Of a stretch of DNA of 64,000 bases, positions 44,722 through 53,878 are shown piece after piece. The notes beneath the pieces are model-generated. The model was given only the letters and a program-made list of their open reading frames with translations, did no database searches and was not told the origin of the DNA. Source of the stretch: Actinotalea subterranea (GTDB taxonomy: Bacteria; Actinomycetota; Actinomycetes; Actinomycetales; Cellulomonadaceae); assembly GCF_008364845.1 (NCBI RefSeq), contig NZ_VTTP01000001.1:457594-521593 (forward strand), written 5' to 3'. The first letter of the stretch is position 1. The number at the start of each line of letters is the position of its first letter. The position numbers and the translations under genes were made by a program.

Positions 44722-46530
44722 TCAGTCCTCCGCCGCGGCGTCCCGCAGCCGGTCGAGCTCGGCCTCGACCACGTCGTCGTCGAGCTTGGTGAAGATCGGG
44801 GTCGGCTTCACGACGCGCGCCCCGACCGGCACGGGGCTCGACGCCCACGCGGGTGTCGCCGAGTAGTCGCCCGTGATGATCGGGTAGGGGTGACCGTCCT
44901 CGAGGTCCGTGACCTCGTCGACGCGCGGCATCGGCATGAAGTCGCCGGAGCCGCCGAGCGCCGTGTGCACCGCGTTCGCGGAGTGCGGCAGGAACGGCGC
45001 GAGGATCGTGTTCAGGTCCCAGACCGCCTGGGCCAGCACGTGCAGGATCGTCGCGAGCCGCTCCCGCTGCTCGGGCGCCTTGAGCGTGAACGGGGCCGTG
45101 TCCGTCACGTACTTGTTCGCGACGCCGACCACGCGCATCGCCTCGGCGATCGCCTGGCGCTGACGGTGGCGCGCGATGAGCGCGCCGACGGAGTCGAAGC
45201 CCTCGCGCACCGCGGCGAGCAGCGCCTCGTCGGCCTCGGTGAGCGGGCCGGGGGCCGGGACCTCGCCGAAGCTCTTCGCGATCATGGCGGCCGTGCGGTT
45301 GACGAGGTTGCCCCACCCGGCGACGAGCTCCCCGTTGGTGCGGCTGACGAACTCCCGCCACGTGAAGTCGGAGTCGGCGTTCTCGGGGCCCGCCGCGCAG
45401 ATGAAGTAGCGCAGCGCGTCGACCTGGTAGCGCGCGAGCACGTCCTTGAGGTAGATGACGACGCCGCGCGACGAGGAGAACTGCTTGCCCTCCATCGTCA
45501 GGTACTCGCTCGAGACCACCTCGGTGGGCAGGTTCAGGTCCCCGAACGCACCCGCCTGACCGCCCTTGTCCCCGTGGCCCCCGTACGCGAGCAGCTCCGC
45601 CGGCCAGATCTGGGAGTGGAAGGTGATGTTGTCCTTGCCCATGAAGTAGTAGGACAACGCCTCCGGGTCGTTCCACCAGTCGCGCCAGCGCTCCGGGTCG
45701 CCGATCCGGCGGGCCCACTCGACCGACGCCGACAGGTAGCCGATCACGGCGTCGAACCAGACGTAGAGCCGCTTGGTCGGCTGCTCGACCCAGCCCTCGA
45801 GCGGGACGGGGATGCCCCAGTCGATGTCCCGCGTCATCGCGCGCGGCTTGATGTCGCCCAGGATGTTGCGGCTGAACCGGATGACGTTCGGGCGCCACGT
45901 GCCGGACGCCTCGCGCCCGTCGAGCCACTCGCCGAGCGCCGCCGCGAGTGCCGGCAGGTCGAGGAAGAAGTGCTGGGTCTCGACGAACTGCGGCGTCTCG
46001 CCGTTGATCCGGCTGTGCGGGCCGATCAGCTCGGTCGGGTCGAGCTGGTTGCCGCAGTTGTCGCACTGGTCGCCGCGCGCCTCGGCGTAGCCGCAGATGG
46101 GACAGGTGCCCTCGATGTACCGGTCGGGCAGCGTGCGCCCCGTCGACGGTGAGATCGCGCCGCGCGTGGTGCGCTCGACCATGTACCCGTTGGCGTGGAC
46201 CTGACGGAACATCTCCTGCGCGACCGCGTAGTGGTTGCGCGTCGTCGTGCGGGTGAAGAGGTCGTACGAGCAGCCGAGGGCCGCGAGCTCGTTCACGATG
46301 ATGCGGTTGCTCCGGTCGGCGAGCTCCTGCGCCGTCGTGCCCTCCTTGTCTGCCTGGACGAGGATCGGCGTCCCGTGCTCGTCCGTGCCGGACACCATGA
46401 GCACGTCGTGGCCCGCCATGCGCATGTAGCGGCTGAACACGTCGGAGGGGACGCCGAAGCCTGCGACGTGACCGAGGTGGCGGGGGCCGTTGGCGTAGGG
46501 CCAGGCGACCGCCGAGAGGATGTGGGCCAT
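44722..46530 (-). CDS. metG: Methionyl-tRNA synthetase
   Basis: A 602-residue class I aminoacyl-tRNA synthetase. Hallmarks: the HIGH-equivalent [11 protein letters not shown] (about 15-25), a zinc knuckle with CPICG and CDNCG (about 130-150), [11 protein letters not shown], and a KMSKS-equivalent in KQFSSSRG (about 345-352). The anticodon-binding domain is present; a C-terminal dimerisation (OB-fold) domain is missing, as in many actinobacterial forms. ATG 46530 is chosen; a TAGGAT hexamer 8 nt upstream and no ribosome site suggest a leaderless mRNA. It is divergent from pncA. Confidence 0.96.
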   Translation of the reverse strand: MAHILSAVAWPYANGPRHLGHVAGFGVPSDVFSRYMRMAGHDVLMVSGTDEHGTPILVQADKEGTTAQELADRSNRIIVNELAALGCSYDLFTRTTTRNHYAVAQEMFRQVHANGYMVERTTRGAISPSTGRTLPDRYIEGTCPICGYAEARGDQCDNCGNQLDPTELIGPHSRINGETPQFVETQHFFLDLPALAAALGEWLDGREASGTWRPNVIRFSRNILGDIKPRAMTRDIDWGIPVPLEGWVEQPTKRLYVWFDAVIGYLSASVEWARRIGDPERWRDWWNDPEALSYYFMGKDNITFHSQIWPAELLAYGGHGDKGGQAGAFGDLNLPTEVVSSEYLTMEGKQFSSSRGVVIYLKDVLARYQVDALRYFICAAGPENADSDFTWREFVSRTNGELVAGWGNLVNRTAAMIAKSFGEVPAPGPLTEADEALLAAVREGFDSVGALIARHRQRQAIAEAMRVVGVANKYVTDTAPFTLKAPEQRERLATILHVLAQAVWDLNTILAPFLPHSANAVHTALGGSGDFMPMPRVDEVTDLEDGHPYPIITGDYSATPAWASSPVPVGARVVKPTPIFTKLDDDVVEAELDRLRDAAAED

Positions 46531-46538
46531 GGGCCCCG

Positions 46539-46544
46539 ATCCTA
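46539..46544 (-). promoter_or_regulatory. -10 box of leaderless metG
   Basis: TAGGAT on the minus strand, 8 nt before ATG 46530. Confidence 0.5.
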
Positions 46545-46577
46545 GTGATCGACGGCACGGGCTCACGACGCCCGCCG

Positions 46578-46583
46578 TAGCCT
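46578..46583 (+). promoter_or_regulatory. -10 box of leaderless pncA
   Basis: TAGCCT, 6 nt before ATG 46590. It lies back-to-back with the metG promoter. Confidence 0.5.
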
Positions 46584-46589
46584 GACGCC

Positions 46590-47219
46590 ATGAGACCCGA
46601 CCTCCCGACGCCCGGCGCTGACGACGGCACGCCGCCGGTCGTGCGTGCCCTGGTCGTCGTCGACGTCCAGCCGACCTTCTGCGAGGGCGGTGCGCTGCCC
46701 GTCGCGGGTGGCAACGCCGTCGCACAGGCGGTCGCCCTCTTCGCGGCCCGCGCGCGCGGGCGGTACGCCGTGGTGGCCACCACCCAGGACTGGCACGTCG
46801 ACCCCGGCGAGCACTTCAGCACCGAGCCCGACTTCGTCGACACGTGGCCGCCGCACGGCGTGGCGGGCACCCCCGAGGCCGAGCTCCACCCCGCGCTCGC
46901 CGCGCTGCACCCCGAGGTGTCGGTCAAGAAGGGTCGCTACGCGGCCGCGTACTCGGGCTTCGAGGGCGTCGACGACGCGGGGACGCCGCTCGACGCCCTG
47001 CTGCGGGACCGCGGCGTCACGGACGTCGACGTCGTCGGCATCGCGGAGTCGCACTGCGTGCGCGCGACCGCGCTCGACGCGGTCGGTGCGGGGTACCGCA
47101 CGCGCGTGCTCACGGACCTGACCGTGCCCGTGACACCCGAGCTGGGCGCCGCCGCGCGCGCCGACATGGTCGCCGCCGGGGTCGAGCTGCTCACGTCCCC
47201 GGCGCTCACCACGCCCTAG
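46590..47219 (+). CDS. pncA: Nicotinamidase / isochorismatase-fold hydrolase
   Basis: A 209-residue cytoplasmic enzyme that probably hydrolyses nicotinamide to nicotinate for NAD salvage. The catalytic triad residues are visible: Asp in [13 protein letters not shown] (about 25), Lys in [16 protein letters not shown] (about 112) and Cys in [15 protein letters not shown] (about 156). The metal-binding segment [13 protein letters not shown] is present. ATG 46590 is leaderless (TAGCCT 6 nt upstream). It converges with rsmI, with a tandem repeat in between. Confidence 0.92.
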   Translation: MRPDLPTPGADDGTPPVVRALVVVDVQPTFCEGGALPVAGGNAVAQAVALFAARARGRYAVVATTQDWHVDPGEHFSTEPDFVDTWPPHGVAGTPEAELHPALAALHPEVSVKKGRYAAAYSGFEGVDDAGTPLDALLRDRGVTDVDVVGIAESHCVRATALDAVGAGYRTRVLTDLTVPVTPELGAAARADMVAAGVELLTSPALTTP

Positions 47220-47236
47220 CGAGCGGCAGGCACGCT

Positions 47237-47348
47237 CAGCATCCGCGCAGATCAGCGTCCACGCAGATCAGCATCCGCGCAGGTCAGCGTCCACGCAGAT
47301 CAGCATCCGCGCAGGTCAGCGGCCGTTCAGGTCAGCGGCCACGCGCCG
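47237..47348. repeat. 16-bp tandem repeat, seven units, between pncA and rsmI
   Basis: Seven consecutive 16-bp units, consensus CAGCRTCCRCGCAGRT. The first five alternate strictly between two variants (CAGCATCCGCGCAGRT and CAGCGTCCACGCAGAT), showing a 32-bp higher-order unit; the last two are degenerate. The rsmI stop codon (47332-47334) spans the junction of the sixth and seventh units, so the array supplies the end of that gene. No spacers are present, so this is not a CRISPR array. Confidence 0.85.
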
Positions 47349-48171
47349 CGAGGGACGCCGCGTACAGCTCCCGCTTGGGCACCCCCGTGGCCTCCGCGAC
47401 GGCCGCGACGGCGTCCTTGAGCCGCTCGCCCGCGTCGGCGCGCGCCAGGACCTCGGCCGCGAGGAGGCCCACGTCCGCGGGGCGCTCGTCGACGACGCCC
47501 GCGACGACGACGACGATCTCCCCGCGGGTCCCGTCGGCGGCCCAGGACGCGAGCTCCGCGAGCCCGCCCCGGACCACCTCCTCGTAGGTCTTCGTCAGCT
47601 CGCGGCACACCGCGGCCGGACGATCCGCCCCGAAGGCCTCGGCCATCGCCGCGAGGGTCGCGTCCAGGCGGTGCGGGGACTCGAAGAAGACCATGGTGCG
47701 CCGCTCGCGCGCGAGCTCGCCCAGCGCACGGGCCCGCTCGCCGGTGCGGCGCGGGAGGAAGCCCTCGAACGTGAAGCGGTCCGTCGCGAGACCCGAGACC
47801 GCGAGGGCCGCGAGCACGGCGCTCGGGCCGGGAGCCGTCGTGACCGGCAGGCCCGCCTCGGCTGCGGCACGCACGAGCGTGAAGCCCGGGTCGGAGACGG
47901 TGGGCATGCCCGCGTCGGAGACGACGAGGACCGTCCCACCCGCACGGACGACGTCGAGGAGCTCGGCCACACGGCTCGCCTCGTTGTGCTCGTGGTGGCT
48001 GACGACCCGTCCGCCGATGCGCACGCCCAGCCGCTGCGCGAGGCCGGCGAGGCGGCGCGTGTCCTCGGCGGCGACGACGTCCGCCGTCTCGAGGAGCCCG
48101 CGCAGGCGGGGCGACGCGTCCGCGGGGTCGCCGATGGGCGTCGCCGCGAGGACGATCCGGCCGGGGTTCAT
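47332..48171 (-). CDS. rsmI: 16S rRNA (cytidine1402-2'-O)-methyltransferase
   Basis: A 279-residue SAM-dependent TIM/SpoU-unrelated tetrapyrrole-methylase-fold enzyme. Hallmarks: [16 protein letters not shown] (about 7-22), [43 protein letters not shown] and the C-terminal [15 protein letters not shown] 48171 is leaderless, with TAGCCT 7 nt upstream. It is divergent from pmt, and their two leaderless promoters share a ~66-bp gap. The stop codon lies in the 16-bp repeat array. Confidence 0.95.
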   Translation of the reverse strand: MNPGRIVLAATPIGDPADASPRLRGLLETADVVAAEDTRRLAGLAQRLGVRIGGRVVSHHEHNEASRVAELLDVVRAGGTVLVVSDAGMPTVSDPGFTLVRAAAEAGLPVTTAPGPSAVLAALAVSGLATDRFTFEGFLPRRTGERARALGELARERRTMVFFESPHRLDATLAAMAEAFGADRPAAVCRELTKTYEEVVRGGLAELASWAADGTRGEIVVVVAGVVDERPADVGLLAAEVLARADAGERLKDAVAAVAEATGVPKRELYAASLAARGR

Positions 48172-48178
48172 GGCCGCC

Positions 48179-48184
48179 AGGCTA
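48179..48184 (-). promoter_or_regulatory. -10 box of leaderless rsmI
   Basis: TAGCCT on the minus strand, 7 nt before ATG 48171. Confidence 0.5.
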
Positions 48185-48225
48185 GGCCACCGACCCGCAC
48201 CCCCCGGCCGCACCGGCGCGTGCCC

Positions 48226-48231
48226 TAGCCT
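48226..48231 (+). promoter_or_regulatory. -10 box of leaderless pmt
   Basis: TAGCCT, 6 nt before GTG 48238. Confidence 0.5.
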
Positions 48232-48237
48232 GGCGGC

Positions 48238-49746
48238 GTGCGCCCGGCCCTCCTCCGTGACGATCGCGTCCTCGGGTGGGTGACCGCGCTGGGCGTGACC
48301 GCCGTGGCTGCGGCGCTCCGGCTCCCCGGCCTCGGCCGGCCCCACGACCTCGTGTTCGACGAGACGTTCTACGTCAAGGACGCGTGGACGCTGCTCAACC
48401 TCGGGTACGAGGCGCAGTGGCCCGCCGAGCCCGATCCCGGCTTCGTCGCCGGGCAGGTCGACACCTACACCGACCGCGCGAGCTACGTGGTGCACCCGCC
48501 GGTCGGCAAGTGGGTGATCGCGCTCGGCCTGCGTCTGCTCGGCGCCCAGGACCCTGTCGGCTGGCGGCTCGGGACGGCGGTCGCCGGCATCGTCGCCGTC
48601 CTCCTCCTGACGCGGATCGCCCGCCGCCTGACAGGCTCCACGACCCTCGGGGCGACGGCCGGCCTCCTGCTCGCCGTCGACGGCACCGCGATCGTCATGT
48701 CCCGGACGGCCGTGCTCGACGGCATCCTCATGACGTTCGTGCTCGCGGCCTTCGGGGCGCTCCTCCTCGACCGCGACCGCGCACGGTCCCGCCTCCTCGC
48801 GACGACCGGGCCGCCCCGCGCGGCGAGCCGCTGGGGCCCGGGCCTGGGGCTGCGCCCGTGGCGGCTCGTCGCCGGGGTGCTGCTGGGGCTCGCGGTCGGC
48901 ACCAAGTGGTCGGGCCTGTGGTTCCTCGCCGCCTTCGGCCTCATGACCGTCGCCTGGGACGTCGCGTCCCGCCGCCGCGCCGGCGTCCGAAGCCCGCGGC
49001 TGGGGACCCTCGTGCGGGACGCCGTCCCGGCGTTCGCGTCGGTCGTCGTCGTCGCCGCCGGGAGCTACCTGGCCGGGTGGGGCGCCTGGCTCCGCGGGAG
49101 CGGGGGGTACGGCCGCGCGTGGGCCGCCATGCACCCGGGCGAGGGCGTGACGTGGCTGCCCGACCCGCTCCGCGCCCTGTGGCACTACCACCAGGAGATG
49201 TGGCGCTTCCACACGACCCTGACGGCCGAGCACCCGTACGCCGCGCACCCGCTCGGCTGGGTGCTCCAGTGGCGGCCGACGTCGTTCTTCTACGAGTCGC
49301 CCGAGCCGCCCGAGCAGGCGTGCGGGGCCGAGCGGTGCGCGCAGGCGGTCACGTCGCTCGGCAACCCGGTGCTGTGGTGGCTCGCCGCCCTCGCCCTCGT
49401 GGCCTGCGTCTGGTGGGTCGTGCGACGGCGTGACGGTGTCGCGGCCGTCGCGCTCACGGGGGTCGCCGCGGGCTGGCTCCCGTGGTTCGCGTACTCCCAC
49501 CGCACCATCTTCACGTTCTACGCGATCGTCCTGCTGCCGTGGCTGGTCCTCGCGCTGACCTGCGCCGTCGGGCGCCTCGTCGCGTGGGGCCGCAGGAACG
49601 ACCGGACGCTCACCGTCCGAGCCGTGCTCGTGGGCCTGGCCACGCTCGTCCTCGCCGTCAGCGTCTTCTACTACCCGCTGTGGACCGCGCAGGTCATCCC
49701 GTTCCGCACCTGGCAGCTCCACATGTGGCTGCCGAGCTGGGTCTGA
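48238..49746 (+). CDS. pmt: Protein O-mannosyltransferase (GT39)
   Basis: A 502-residue GT-C membrane enzyme that mannosylates secreted proteins from polyprenyl-phosphomannose. [20 protein letters not shown] (about 37-56) contains the catalytic DE motif, VVHPPVGKW is the second Pmt signature, and about eleven hydrophobic segments are seen. A large external loop (about 305-375) carries two cysteines ([11 protein letters not shown]). The rsmI-pmt divergent pair is widespread in actinobacteria. The Pro/Thr/Ser-rich linkers of the secreted proteins in this window are plausible substrates; that is an inference. Confidence 0.93.
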   Translation: MRPALLRDDRVLGWVTALGVTAVAAALRLPGLGRPHDLVFDETFYVKDAWTLLNLGYEAQWPAEPDPGFVAGQVDTYTDRASYVVHPPVGKWVIALGLRLLGAQDPVGWRLGTAVAGIVAVLLLTRIARRLTGSTTLGATAGLLLAVDGTAIVMSRTAVLDGILMTFVLAAFGALLLDRDRARSRLLATTGPPRAASRWGPGLGLRPWRLVAGVLLGLAVGTKWSGLWFLAAFGLMTVAWDVASRRRAGVRSPRLGTLVRDAVPAFASVVVVAAGSYLAGWGAWLRGSGGYGRAWAAMHPGEGVTWLPDPLRALWHYHQEMWRFHTTLTAEHPYAAHPLGWVLQWRPTSFFYESPEPPEQACGAERCAQAVTSLGNPVLWWLAALALVACVWWVVRRRDGVAAVALTGVAAGWLPWFAYSHRTIFTFYAIVLLPWLVLALTCAVGRLVAWGRRNDRTLTVRAVLVGLATLVLAVSVFYYPLWTAQVIPFRTWQLHMWLPSWV

Positions 49747-49803
49747 CCGCCTGCACCCACGGGCAGGCCCGACCCAGAGGTGGGGCCGTCGGTCCCGCCA
49801 CGC

Positions 49804-51318
49804 TCACCAGTCGATCTGCGGCGACCGGTACCACACCAGCCCCGCGGTCTCCCACCGCGGGACGTGCGCCGGGACGCGCGCCGCGAAGCTCTCCCACCCG
49901 CGCCTGCCGGGAGCCGACCAGGCGACCTCCGCGACCGCGGCGAGCCGCGGCAGGAGGAGGAAGAACAGGTCGTCCGACGTCCGGATGGTCTCCGTCCACA
50001 CCGCCGCCTCGACGCCCACGACACGTTCGCGCGGCACGCCCGGCAGCACGTCGAGCGGCTCCCACTCGTAGCTGTCGCGCACCTCGATGTGTCCCGCCCA
50101 GTCGAGGCCCAGCGGAGTCGACGCGTCGTAGCGCATGTCGAGGTACACCTTGCTCGCGGGCGAGAGCAGCACGTCCGCACCGGCCAGGGCCGCGCGCGTG
50201 ACGTCGTCGGCGCCCTCGCGCTCGTCCCAGTACTGCACGACGACGGGTGCCGCGGCGTCGGCGGGCGCGCCGTCGGGCACGAGCGCGGTCGCGACCTCCT
50301 GCCAGCCGACCACGACCTTGCCGGCCGCATCGACCTCGGCCATCGCGAGGTGCACGAGGCGCCGGTACTCCTCGGCGTCCATCGTCAACACCTCGTCCCC
50401 GCCGATGTGCACGTGGGCCCCGGGTGTCATCGCGGCGACGTCGCCGAGGACGTCCCGCAGGAACGGTGCGGTCCCCGGGAGGTCCACGTGGAGCCGGCTG
50501 AACCCGACGTCGGTGCCCGTGTACTCGCGCGTGGGCTCGCCCGAGGGCGTGAGCTCCCCGTACGCGTGCAGGGCCGCGTTCACGTGGCCCGGGATGTCGA
50601 TCTCCGGGACCACGGTGATGAACCGCGAGGCCGCGTGCGTGACGATCGCGGCGTAGTCCTGCCCGGTGAGCCAGCCCCCCGGGTCCCCGCCGACGGCGGT
50701 GGTGCCCGAGACGGCCGTCAGCTCGGGCCGGGACGGGATCTCGAGCCGCCAGCCCTGGTCGTCCGTGAGGTGCAGGTGCAGCACGTTGAGCTTGTAGCTC
50801 GCCATGAGGTCGACGACCGACCTGAGCTGCTCGAGGTCGAAGAAGTGCCGCGCGAGGTCGACCGACAGGCCCCGCCAGCTGAACCTGGGGTGGTCGACGA
50901 CGTGCACCGGGGGCACCTCGTACAGGCCGCCGCCGGAGGGCCGGGAGGACTGCTGGAGCGTGATGACGCCTCGGAAGAGCCCGGCGCCGGCGAGGGCCGT
51001 CACGACGACCCGCTCCGTCGAGACCTCGAGCCGGTACGCCTCGTCCGCGAGGCGCGGGTCCACGTCCGCGGGGAGCCCCACGTCCGTCCTGTCGGCGGTC
51101 AGGCGGAGCACGATGACGCCCGCGGACCCGTCGTCCTCCTCGACGACTGCCACGGGTGTCCCGACGGCCTCGCCGACCCGGCCAGCGACCAGGATGGCCG
51201 TCGACACCGCGTCCGGCTCGGGGCCGGCGACGATGCGCAGGCCGGGGCCGATGACGAACGGCTCACCGGGCCGCCGTTCCGCCTCGAGGGGTGCTGGGAT
51301 GACCGGGATCTCGGTCAA
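49804..51318 (-). CDS. Beta-N-acetylhexosaminidase, GH20, cytosolic
   Basis: A 504-residue GH20 enzyme. An N-terminal GH20b-like domain (about 1-135) precedes the catalytic barrel (about 140-490). The catalytic Asp-Glu pair is D308-E309 in HIGGDEV; LTDDQGWRLEIP and PEIDIPGHVNAAL line the site. No signal peptide is present, so it likely recycles chitin- or wall-derived GlcNAc disaccharides in the cytoplasm. The start is probably a TTG at 51318, preceded by GGAAGG and GGCGG, because the family N-terminus begins exactly here and no ATG or GTG lies nearby. It converges with pmt. Confidence 0.92.
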   Translation of the reverse strand: MTEIPVIPAPLEAERRPGEPFVIGPGLRIVAGPEPDAVSTAILVAGRVGEAVGTPVAVVEEDDGSAGVIVLRLTADRTDVGLPADVDPRLADEAYRLEVSTERVVVTALAGAGLFRGVITLQQSSRPSGGGLYEVPPVHVVDHPRFSWRGLSVDLARHFFDLEQLRSVVDLMASYKLNVLHLHLTDDQGWRLEIPSRPELTAVSGTTAVGGDPGGWLTGQDYAAIVTHAASRFITVVPEIDIPGHVNAALHAYGELTPSGEPTREYTGTDVGFSRLHVDLPGTAPFLRDVLGDVAAMTPGAHVHIGGDEVLTMDAEEYRRLVHLAMAEVDAAGKVVVGWQEVATALVPDGAPADAAAPVVVQYWDEREGADDVTRAALAGADVLLSPASKVYLDMRYDASTPLGLDWAGHIEVRDSYEWEPLDVLPGVPRERVVGVEAAVWTETIRTSDDLFFLLLPRLAAVAEVAWSAPGRRGWESFAARVPAHVPRWETAGLVWYRSPQIDW

Positions 51319-51469
51319 CGGATCCGCCTTCCGCCGTCACGGGGCGCTCGCCCCTCCTGCCCCCCGGTCAGGGCGCGGTGCCCCGTGGGGCGACCGGCCG
51401 CGGCCAGGCTAGCCGACCGCGCACCCCTGCGGGAGGAGGACGGCGAGCGGAGCGCGCCGCGTCTGCGGC

Positions 51470-51835
51470 TCAGGGCAGCCTGGGGCCGACCTCCGGCGGG
51501 GTGCGGCCCTCGGCTGCGCCCCGTGCGCCGCCCGGTGCGGGCTCCTTGAGCTCGACGAAGATCGCGTGGGTGGGCGTCTCGCCGATGTTCTCGCCGGCGT
51601 GCTGCTGCGCGGCGAGCCAGACGCTCGCGCCGGCGGGCAGCTCGACGTCGCGGTGCTGGTCCCCGCGGTGCAGCCTGCGCCGGAACGCGCTGAGGGTGTA
51701 CATGACGCTGTCCGGGTGCTCGTGGACGGTCGTCCGGGTACCCGGGACGTCCCGGTACTCCAGCACGCGCACGCGCTCGTTCTCGAAGACCACGCGGTAG
51801 TGGTCCGGGTTCGTCCGTACCGGGTCGAGGGTCAT
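51470..51835 (-). CDS. Small cupin domain protein
   Basis: A 121-residue single-domain cupin. VHEHPDSVMYTLSAFRRR (about 37-54) resembles cupin motif 1 and gives His ligands; ASVWLAAQQHAGENIGETP carries motif 2. The C-terminal ~20 residues are Pro/Gly/Arg-rich. Such cupins are found as stand-alone proteins of unknown substrate, and a metal-binding role is likely. ATG 51835 is used. It lies between the hexosaminidase gene and tRNA-Ala with no sign of an operon. Confidence 0.75.
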   Translation of the reverse strand: MTLDPVRTNPDHYRVVFENERVRVLEYRDVPGTRTTVHEHPDSVMYTLSAFRRRLHRGDQHRDVELPAGASVWLAAQQHAGENIGETPTHAIFVELKEPAPGGARGAAEGRTPPEVGPRLP

Positions 51836-51892
51836 CTCGGCAGTGTGGACCCGGCGGGACAGCCTGTCGATGCCCTCACGGCCGGGGACGAC

Positions 51893-51924
51893 GAAGGCGG
51901 ACGGTCCAAGGACCGTCCGCCTTC
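51893..51924 (-). terminator. Strong hairpin downstream of tRNA-Ala
   Basis: 15-bp perfect stem GAAGGCGGACGGTCC / GGACCGTCCGCCTTC with a 2-nt loop, 7 nt past the tRNA 3' end. It likely terminates the tRNA transcript. Confidence 0.85.
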
Positions 51925-51928
51925 ACAG

Positions 51929-52003
<75 letters not shown>

Positions 52004-52096
52004 TTGAGCGGGTAACAGGTTAGCACCCGTCGGGCGATGCTCCGCATCCTTGCCCGCGCGCCGTCGTGTCCGGTGCGGCCGGCACGAGCTGCGCGC

Positions 52097-53209
52097 TCAC
52101 TCGCCGGCCGCGCGGCGGCGCGCGAGCACGGCGTCGAGGTCGAGGCTGCCCGTCCGCGGGGCGCTCGTCGTCTCGCGCGCCTCGTCGGTGTCGCGCTGCG
52201 CGTCCGTGCGGTCGTCCGTGGTGGCTGTCGCCTCCGCGTGACGCGTCTCGTCGAGGACGAGGGGTGCCGGCTCGGCCCGACGGGCCGACGGCTTGAGCGT
52301 GTACGACGGGCGCGGGACGGGCACGGGGGCCCAGGTGTCGCCGGGCGCCTCCTGCTCGCGGGCCGCACGTGTGCGCACCGGGGTGGAGCGTTGCTGGGAG
52401 GTGTCGCCGTCCGTCGCGGTGCCCGACGAGCGCCCGGTGGCGGAGCGGTGCGCGTCGTGCCGGTCCTGGGCGAGCCGCGCGGCCGCGTCCGCGAGCGCGG
52501 TGGCGCCGGGGACGGTCGTCGTCCTGGCCGGGACGCGGGCCATGACCTCGGTCGTCGCCTCGGAGGGGTGGACCGCGCGTCCGACGGCCACGGGCGTCCG
52601 GCCGCTGACGGGCACGGGGAGCCGCGTGGCGGCACCGGCGGCCCACGCGGCGTCGGCGCGCGCACCGGCGACGACGGCGCGGCGACCCAGCACGAGGACG
52701 CCCGCGAGGAGGACGGTGGGGGCGGCGCCGAGGAGCACGCTCAGGCCGGGGACCGCGATCGTCGCCGCCCAGCCGCCGACGGACGCGACGAGCAGGAGGG
52801 CGGTCAGGGCCGCGCGGCGCCGGGCGCCCGCGGCGCGGCTCGCGAGGTGCGCGGCACGGCGGGCGTGCTCGGACGCGGAGTGGCGGACGGCGTCGGCGAG
52901 CACGCGGTCGCTCGTCCCGTGCGGTCGATCCATGGGGATGCCTCCTCGTCGTGCTCCGCGTGCTCCACGCGGGAGGGTTGCGGGACGGTCGGGGTGCAGA
53001 CGCACCCCTCGCCGCTCCGCGGGCACCTCCCGCACCTGCGCCGTGCCCGTAGCCGTCGGCCCGCCCACGCGGACCACCCGCAGGCCCGCGGAGAACCGGT
53101 CGTCCGACCGGGCGTCGAGGAGCTGCTGGCGGTACCGCAGACGGTGCGGGACGAGGTACGCGATCCACAGGCCGAAGACCGCCGTCAGGACGGGCCCAGC
53201 CTGGTTCAC
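52097..53209 (-). CDS. glpR: Glp receptor / SepX-like division membrane protein
   Basis: A 370-residue membrane protein. One N-terminal segment (about 5-23, GPVLTAVFGLWIAYLVPHRL) is followed by a basic cytoplasmic stretch (to about 130), two close segments (about 133-155 and 158-176), and a long hydrophilic Thr/Arg/Asp-rich C-terminal tail ending LDLDAVLARRRAAGE. This layout and the position behind galU, a MoeA-like gene and a rimJ-like gene match GLPR of Corynebacterium and SepX of Streptomyces, membrane proteins that act with the gephyrin-like Glp at the FtsZ ring. Sequence identity cannot be measured here, so the name rests on topology and gene order. Confidence 0.7.
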   Translation of the reverse strand: MNQAGPVLTAVFGLWIAYLVPHRLRYRQQLLDARSDDRFSAGLRVVRVGGPTATGTAQVREVPAERRGVRLHPDRPATLPRGARGARRGGIPMDRPHGTSDRVLADAVRHSASEHARRAAHLASRAAGARRRAALTALLLVASVGGWAATIAVPGLSVLLGAAPTVLLAGVLVLGRRAVVAGARADAAWAAGAATRLPVPVSGRTPVAVGRAVHPSEATTEVMARVPARTTTVPGATALADAAARLAQDRHDAHRSATGRSSGTATDGDTSQQRSTPVRTRAAREQEAPGDTWAPVPVPRPSYTLKPSARRAEPAPLVLDETRHAEATATTDDRTDAQRDTDEARETTSAPRTGSLDLDAVLARRRAAGE

Positions 53210-53273
53210 GTCACGACGGTAGGTGAGCCTCCCCCGGCACGGCCGGAGGGCCGTCGGCGTGTCGAGCGCCGAA

Positions 53274-53876
53274 CTACACCGATGTGCTTCGCGCCCGCCA
53301 CCGGGCCACGAGCCCCTCGGGGACCTCCTCGGCGGTGATCGCGAACGTCCGGTGGTCGCACCACCGGCCCTGGATGTGCAGGAACCTCTCGCGGAGGCCC
53401 TCGTCGCGCAGGCCCAGCTTCTCCACGACGCGCAGGCTCGCGGCGTTCTCGGGTCGGATGTTCACCTCGACGCGGTGGAGCCCGACGGGCCCGAAGCAGT
53501 GGTCGACGGTCATCGCGACGGCCATCGGGGTGATGCCGCGGCCCGCCACGTGCTCGCTGATCCAGTAGCCGATGCTCGCCGAGCACAGCGACCCACGGAC
53601 GATCGACGACACCGTGAGCTGCCCCACGAGCTCGCCGCGGTACTCGACCGCGAGCGGCAGGGCGGTGCCCTGGCGTCCCTGCGCGGACAGCGCGCGCACG
53701 AACTCCCCGAACGTCGGTGCCGGACCAGCCACCGGGTCGGGGGACGTCGCCTCCCAGGGCTCGAGCCAGGCGGCGTTCCGCGACCGGGCCGCGAGCCACG
53801 CACGGGCGTCCCGACGGCGCAACGGACGCAGGAGCACGTCGTCCTCGAGCAGCGCGACCGGCCAGCCCCGGGCCAT
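53274..53876 (-). CDS. rimJ: GNAT N-acetyltransferase, RimJ-like
   Basis: A 200-residue acetyltransferase with the full GNAT fold: LRPLRRRDARAWLAARSRN (about 16-34), the acceptor beta strands SASIGYWISEHVAGRGITP with the acetyl-CoA pyrophosphate loop (about 118-136), and LHRVEVNIRPENAASLRVVE, typical of RimJ/RimL. It would acetylate the N-terminus of a ribosomal or other protein. It follows the moeA-like gene by 2 nt and precedes glpR, the order conserved in actinobacteria. A link to cell division is implied only by this context. Confidence 0.88.
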   Translation of the reverse strand: MARGWPVALLEDDVLLRPLRRRDARAWLAARSRNAAWLEPWEATSPDPVAGPAPTFGEFVRALSAQGRQGTALPLAVEYRGELVGQLTVSSIVRGSLCSASIGYWISEHVAGRGITPMAVAMTVDHCFGPVGLHRVEVNIRPENAASLRVVEKLGLRDEGLRERFLHIQGRWCDHRTFAITAEEVPEGLVARWRARSTSV

Positions 53877-53878
53877 GC

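Noticed and set aside
44027-46927. 966-codon minus-strand frame overlapping metG and tatD
   Set aside because: It is an out-of-frame reading across two clear genes, without motifs.
47237-47348. Possible CRISPR array
   Set aside because: The 16-bp units are directly adjacent without spacers, and no cas genes are present.
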